Below are positions 18,196-21,480 of a stretch of DNA of 21,480 nt, piece after piece. The stretch's first letter is position 1. The number at the start of each line of letters is the position of its first letter. The notes under the pieces were generated by a model. It was not told where the DNA came from, made no database searches, and saw only the letters and a list, made by a program, of their open reading frames with translations. Both the position numbers and the translations under genes were made by a program. The DNA is from Glomus cerebriforme (lineage: Eukaryota > Glomeromycota > Glomeromycetes > Glomerales > Glomeraceae). The stretch is taken from positions 1 through 21,480 of the forward strand of contig QKYT01001207.1 of assembly GCA_003550305.1 (NCBI GenBank), written 5' to 3'.

Positions 18196-19641
18196 TTTTT
18201 TTATTTTTATTTATGAATGTTTACTATGTTCTTTTTTATTTTTTAGGTTCCAGGAAACTGAAGTACAGCTCTGAATCCCATTTCAAAGGTAAGACTTCAA
18301 AAATTTTTTTTTGTTTTTTTTATTTACTAACGTTCTTTTTATTTCTTTAGGTTTAGGAAGCTGAAGGACTTCCTTTTTAAAGGTAATTCTTCAAAATTCT
18401 GTTTTTTTTTTTGTTTTTTTTTAATTTAATGAATATTAGCTAATGTTCTTTCTTTTGTAGGTTCAGGTCTTTGGGTATAGAATTTTGAAATAGGTTTGTA
18501 ATGAAGAGAGGGATATTAAAAGAAATATTACTAATATAATGTTCTTTTTTTTCTTGTAAGTTCAGATTCGACTTGGACTTCGTTCGAAAATTAGGACTTT
18601 AGTTTTGGGATTCGACCTGGACTTTGAAGGTTTGTATTGGCAAGATATAATTTTTTTTATTAAAGAAACGTTACTAACATAATATTTCTTTCTTTTTTGT
18701 AGGACTTTAGCTTCAGGATTTGACCTAGACTTCAAAGGTTTGTATTGGTGGAGATATAATTTTTTTTTATTAAAGAAACATTACTAATGTAAAGTTTGTA
18801 GGACTTCGGCTTCGGGATTTGACCTGAACTTCGAAGATTTGTATTGGGGAGATATAATTTTTTTTATTAAAGAAATGTTACTAACGTAACATTTCTTTCT
18901 TTTTTGTAGGACTTCAGCTTCAGATTCGACCTGAACTTCGAAGGTTTGTATCAGAGGATATATAATTTTTTTTATTAAAGAAACGTTACTAATGTTTCTT
19001 TTCTTTTCTTTTATAGGTTCTTCCAGGTGGTACTTCAAAGATATATCTTCAAAAAATTTTATTTTTTTTTGTTTTTAACGAAATGTTACTAACGAACATT
19101 TTATTATTTTTTTTGTAAGTTCTTCCAGGTGAGTTATAGCATTTCGATAGTATAATATCTTCAAATTTTTTTTAATTTCTTTTTTAATAAATGTTAATAA
19201 CTAATGTTTATTATTCCTTTTCTTTTGTAAATTCTTCCGGACGTGAGTATGTGGATTTTTAATAAAAATATCTTAGTTGTTTGTTAGAATCGAACCAACT
19301 GGAATTATGTTCAAACTATTAACAACATTAAAGAATAGAAACTTAGTTTTTTTTGTATTTAATAATATCATGTAAATTAGTTTTTAATTTGTAAATATAT
19401 TTGACTGTAATTAATAAAATTAATAAAGCATAAATTACATTATACAACTGAAAAGTAAATGTATAACCACAGATTAATGATAAAATTTCTGCGCAAAATT
19501 TTGACTTTTTGGAGATCTGTGCAGATTTTGGGTCATAGAACTTTGCAGATTAAAAATTTGCCAATGAATTTTAAAGTAATTTCGTTAAATTATTGCTAAT
19601 TTTAAGGTTATTTTGTTAAATTATTGCTAATTTTAGGTAAT
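18196..19641. repeat. 1,446-bp tandem duplication, unit 2
   Basis: This is the second copy of 16750-18195. It begins inside a T run directly after the N at 18195 and ends at the point in the 31-bp repeats where unit 1 breaks off. It repeats exon-like blocks from the GTTCCAGG block (about 18247) to the end, and includes a second element terminus ending at 19569. Both copies contain the same 84-codon - strand ORF (17337-17591 and 18784-19038), an artefact of the repeated modules. Confidence 0.95.
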
Positions 19642-19696
19642 TTCGTTAAATTTTTGCTAATTTTAAGGTAATTTCATTAAATTCTACCAACATTTT
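19576..19696. repeat. 31-bp minisatellite, about 3.5-4 units
   Basis: Units of about 31 bp, of the form GTAATTTCGTTAAATT followed by ATTGCTAATTTTAAG, lie at 19576-19606, 19607-19636 and 19637-19667. A diverged partial unit follows. The same start is seen at 18130-18194 in duplication unit 1. It directly abuts the right end of the inverted-repeat element. Confidence 0.85.
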
Positions 19697-20057
19697 CATA
19701 TTATTTTGCAACATTTATATTATTAATTTTGGTTAATTTTAAAGAAATGACGCTATTTAGCTTTTTTTGTAAAAATGTGAAATTTCCCATTTTCACTAAA
19801 TTTAACAAAAAAAAACCACAATTTACCAAATTTTTCTGGTTAATTGTGATAAATTGTGTGATAATGATCACCTTTAAACCTGTGTATAAAAGCAGTCTTT
19901 TAATCATAGGAAAAGTGTTGCTATACTGCTGGAATTAATTAAAAAGCTTTAGGAAATATGGATAATAGTTTTCAGCTTATCATAAGTCAAGTTTATGATA
20001 ATTTCTAATTACTGGCATCTTTTTTAAAATTGATACCAAAGAAGCCATTTGGTATTC
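19697..20057. other. AT-rich stretch with an interrupted palindrome and a hairpin
   Basis: Overlapping short ORFs on both strands at 19701-19938 are not convincing. CCACAATTTACCAAA near 19816 and TTGTGATAAATTGTGTG near 19844 are imperfect complements. A perfect 8-bp stem, ATACCAAA (20033-20040) with TTTGGTAT (20048-20055), precedes the ORF at 20058. No gene recognised. Confidence 0.45.
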
Positions 20058-20354
20058 TTAGGCATTCTTTCTTGCACAAAATGAAGAGAAAGACTTGTAG
20101 CTGCTTCTGGTAGACCCAGAAGTTAACTTAGCATGAAGTTTCTTTAGAAGTAAAGACTTTTTCATAATGTTAAAGCATGAGCTTAAATAAAAAGGGAGTT
20201 CTTTCTGATATTCTGGATATAGAAAAAAGTAACCCAGCTGGTTTAGTACTTGGTTGTCTTTTAAGTTTAATTTAGTTTTTATTTTCTGGTTATTTTTAGA
20301 TGTTTCTCTCTGAGTAGTTTCTGAAAAGATGCAGCTTGTTATTTTCTTCTTCAT
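20058..20354 (-). CDS. Hypothetical 98-codon ORF, doubtful
   Basis: I do not recognise the product. The ORF begins MKKKITSCIFSETT and is Lys/Ser-rich, with a Leu-rich middle (KKSLLLKKLHAKL) and a Ser-rich end (GSTRSSYKSFSSF). It has no signal peptide, membrane segment or motif I can name. Its local base composition is richer in G+C than the preceding 10 kb, and it is uninterrupted, which is unusual here. Against it: no detectable family, no neighbouring exon, and the same composition continues into downstream sequence without ORFs. It may be a fragment of a repeat or a chance ORF. Confidence 0.25.
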   Translation of the reverse strand: MKKKITSCIFSETTQRETSKNNQKIKTKLNLKDNQVLNQLGYFFLYPEYQKELPFYLSSCFNIMKKSLLLKKLHAKLTSGSTRSSYKSFSSFCARKNA

Positions 20355-20770
20355 ACTCGATTGCTACTTTAAGTAGGGGAAGTGAGAATATCCAAAATTT
20401 GATTTGTAGCTAATCACTATTATGTGATTAGTTCCCATTGTTGTTACATTCCTTTAGTTTAATTTCACAGATGGTGATCCCTTTCGTGTGTCCTTAAGGA
20501 GTTGATTTAATTGGATAGTTGATAAAAAATTTTTCAACTTGTATTTTTCTTATTTTTGTATACTTACACTTAAGCTGTGATTTTGATAATATATGTAATC
20601 TAATTATCTTCCATCTATGAATTCTTCTCTCATTCTCGCTACTTTCTATACCTGATCAATGTGAGTAATTTTGGATTTCTGAAGAAATTTGATATATGCC
20701 TGTAACTAAGTTCAAAATAAAGCCATTTCGTATCTTACCTAATTTTAATAATTTGGTAGATTTGTTTTAT
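20355..20770. other. Less AT-rich stretch with a perfect hairpin, no gene
   Basis: An 8-bp perfect stem, CTAATCAC (20410-20417) and GTGATTAG (20424-20431), has the loop TATTAT. No coding region was recognised, and pyrimidine-rich words near 20628-20650 have no assignable role. Confidence 0.45.
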
Positions 20771-21140
20771 TGGAAGATAATATTATTAGTCTTCTGATTC
20801 TGAAAGTTAGTACTAGTAGCCAACTTTTATAACCTTACTTGATATTCTGTGCTAGTTTGAAGACTCAAATGTACCTTAAGGGAAGATTTATGTAAACTGA
20901 TAAAGAAGATATTACCAATAAAATTAAGTCATTAGAATCAACATAGAATTGTTAAAAGACCTTTTTCTTTTGGATTACTGGAAGACTTTGTCATTAGTTT
21001 CTCTTCTCTGAAGATTAGTACTAGCAGCTGATTTTATAATCTCATTTAATGTATCATGCTAATTTGAAGATCTAATATTCTATCTAATCTTAAAGAAAGA
21101 TATATGTGAACTGATTTGAGGATAATTACCAATAGTCTGA
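20771..21140. repeat. Diverged ~208-bp tandem repeat
   Basis: Unit 1 starts TGGAAGATAATATTATTAGT at 20771 and unit 2 starts TGGAAGACTTTGTCATTAGT at 20979. Aligned landmarks are TAGTACTAGTAGC (20808) and TAGTACTAGCAGC (21016), then GTGCTAGTTTGAAGA against ATGCTAATTTGAAGA, and ATATTACCAATA against ATAATTACCAATA. A third TGGAAGATAGG at 21184 keeps roughly the period (205 bp), but the similarity then fades. Confidence 0.75.
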
Positions 21141-21480
21141 AAATTATGGTTGAAGGTAAGATTGTTATTTTGTTTTTGAATAATGGAAGATAGGAAAAGG
21201 TAGAGAGACCTAGTGTAAGCTCTTCGATGGATAGATGTAGGAATAATATAGTGTTGGGTAGGAAAGGTATTAGTAGATTAGAAAAAATAGCATTAAAAAA
21301 AGGTTATAATATTTCATTAACAAGAGTGGTAGTTTTTACTATGAGGTAAAGGTAATTCTTCTTTATAAATAGTTTGTCAAATCCCATTCTTTATGAACAT
21401 GATAAGACTTCTCAGACTAGGTACATATGGGATTGTATCAAATAGTTTAGTAATAGAGGTCCTATTTTCCATTCTGTTTC
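21141..21480. other. Window end, no gene recognised
   Basis: The sequence is purine-rich on the + strand, with no ORF of useful length on either strand. It may contain a degraded third unit of the 208-bp repeat. Confidence 0.4.

Noticed and set aside
19701..19938. Two overlapping ORFs of 68 and 69 codons on opposite strands
   Set aside because: They are Phe/Lys/Ile-rich low-complexity translations of AT-rich DNA, partly explained by an interrupted palindrome near 19816-19860.
1..21480. tRNA or rRNA genes
   Set aside because: I saw no cloverleaf with conserved A/B box spacing and no rRNA-like GC-rich block. A weak or pseudogenised tRNA could be missed without a covariance-model search.

Overview
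The window is very A+T-rich eukaryotic nuclear DNA with no intact long gene. It has short GT-AG introns with near-canonical TACTAAC branch points, many degraded cut-and-paste transposons and scattered single-base Ns. Remembered protein-family resemblance (no search was run) points to an arbuscular mycorrhizal fungus (Glomeromycotina, Rhizophagus-like). The strongest pointers are a multicopy family with 'GDW...YIIMG' and 'IVRACDESLLARDRY' blocks and DUF659-type hAT relics. The species assignment is inference.

Layout. 1-3430 is a cluster of small non-autonomous inverted-repeat elements: a fold-back at the left edge, two copies of one MITE family with 9-bp target duplications, one of them nested inside a related element, and a separate 209-bp MITE. 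3431-5110 is AT-rich with no gene. 5112-6067 is a broken unrecognised coding locus, followed by a three-copy AT-rich repeat. About 6945-9136 (+) is a decayed BED-finger hAT transposase. 9137-11085 holds simple repeats and a possible Myb/SANT-like fragment. 11086-14240 (-) is a second decayed hAT-like (DUF659-type) transposase, interrupted by a ~1-kb insertion. 14507-16094 (+) is a multi-exon pseudogene whose central block resembles the start of the RAG1/Transib catalytic core. At 16095 its reading frame is cut by a terminal-inverted-repeat element that carries about 13 tandem exon-intron-like modules. A 1,446-bp piece of that element plus flank is present twice in tandem, with a single N at the junction. 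19576-19696 is a 31-bp minisatellite. From about 19940 the sequence is somewhat less AT-rich, with one 98-codon ORF and a diverged ~208-bp tandem repeat.

How the parts relate. This is a transposon graveyard, not an operon or pathway. The recognisable coding relics appear to have decayed mainly by C-to-T/G-to-A change: Trp or Gln codons have become stops, Asp/Glu catalytic positions read Asn/Lys, and splice GT reads AT. The two points most worth following are the RAG1-like core in a probable fungal genome and the repeated micro-exon-like array carried by the element that interrupts it.
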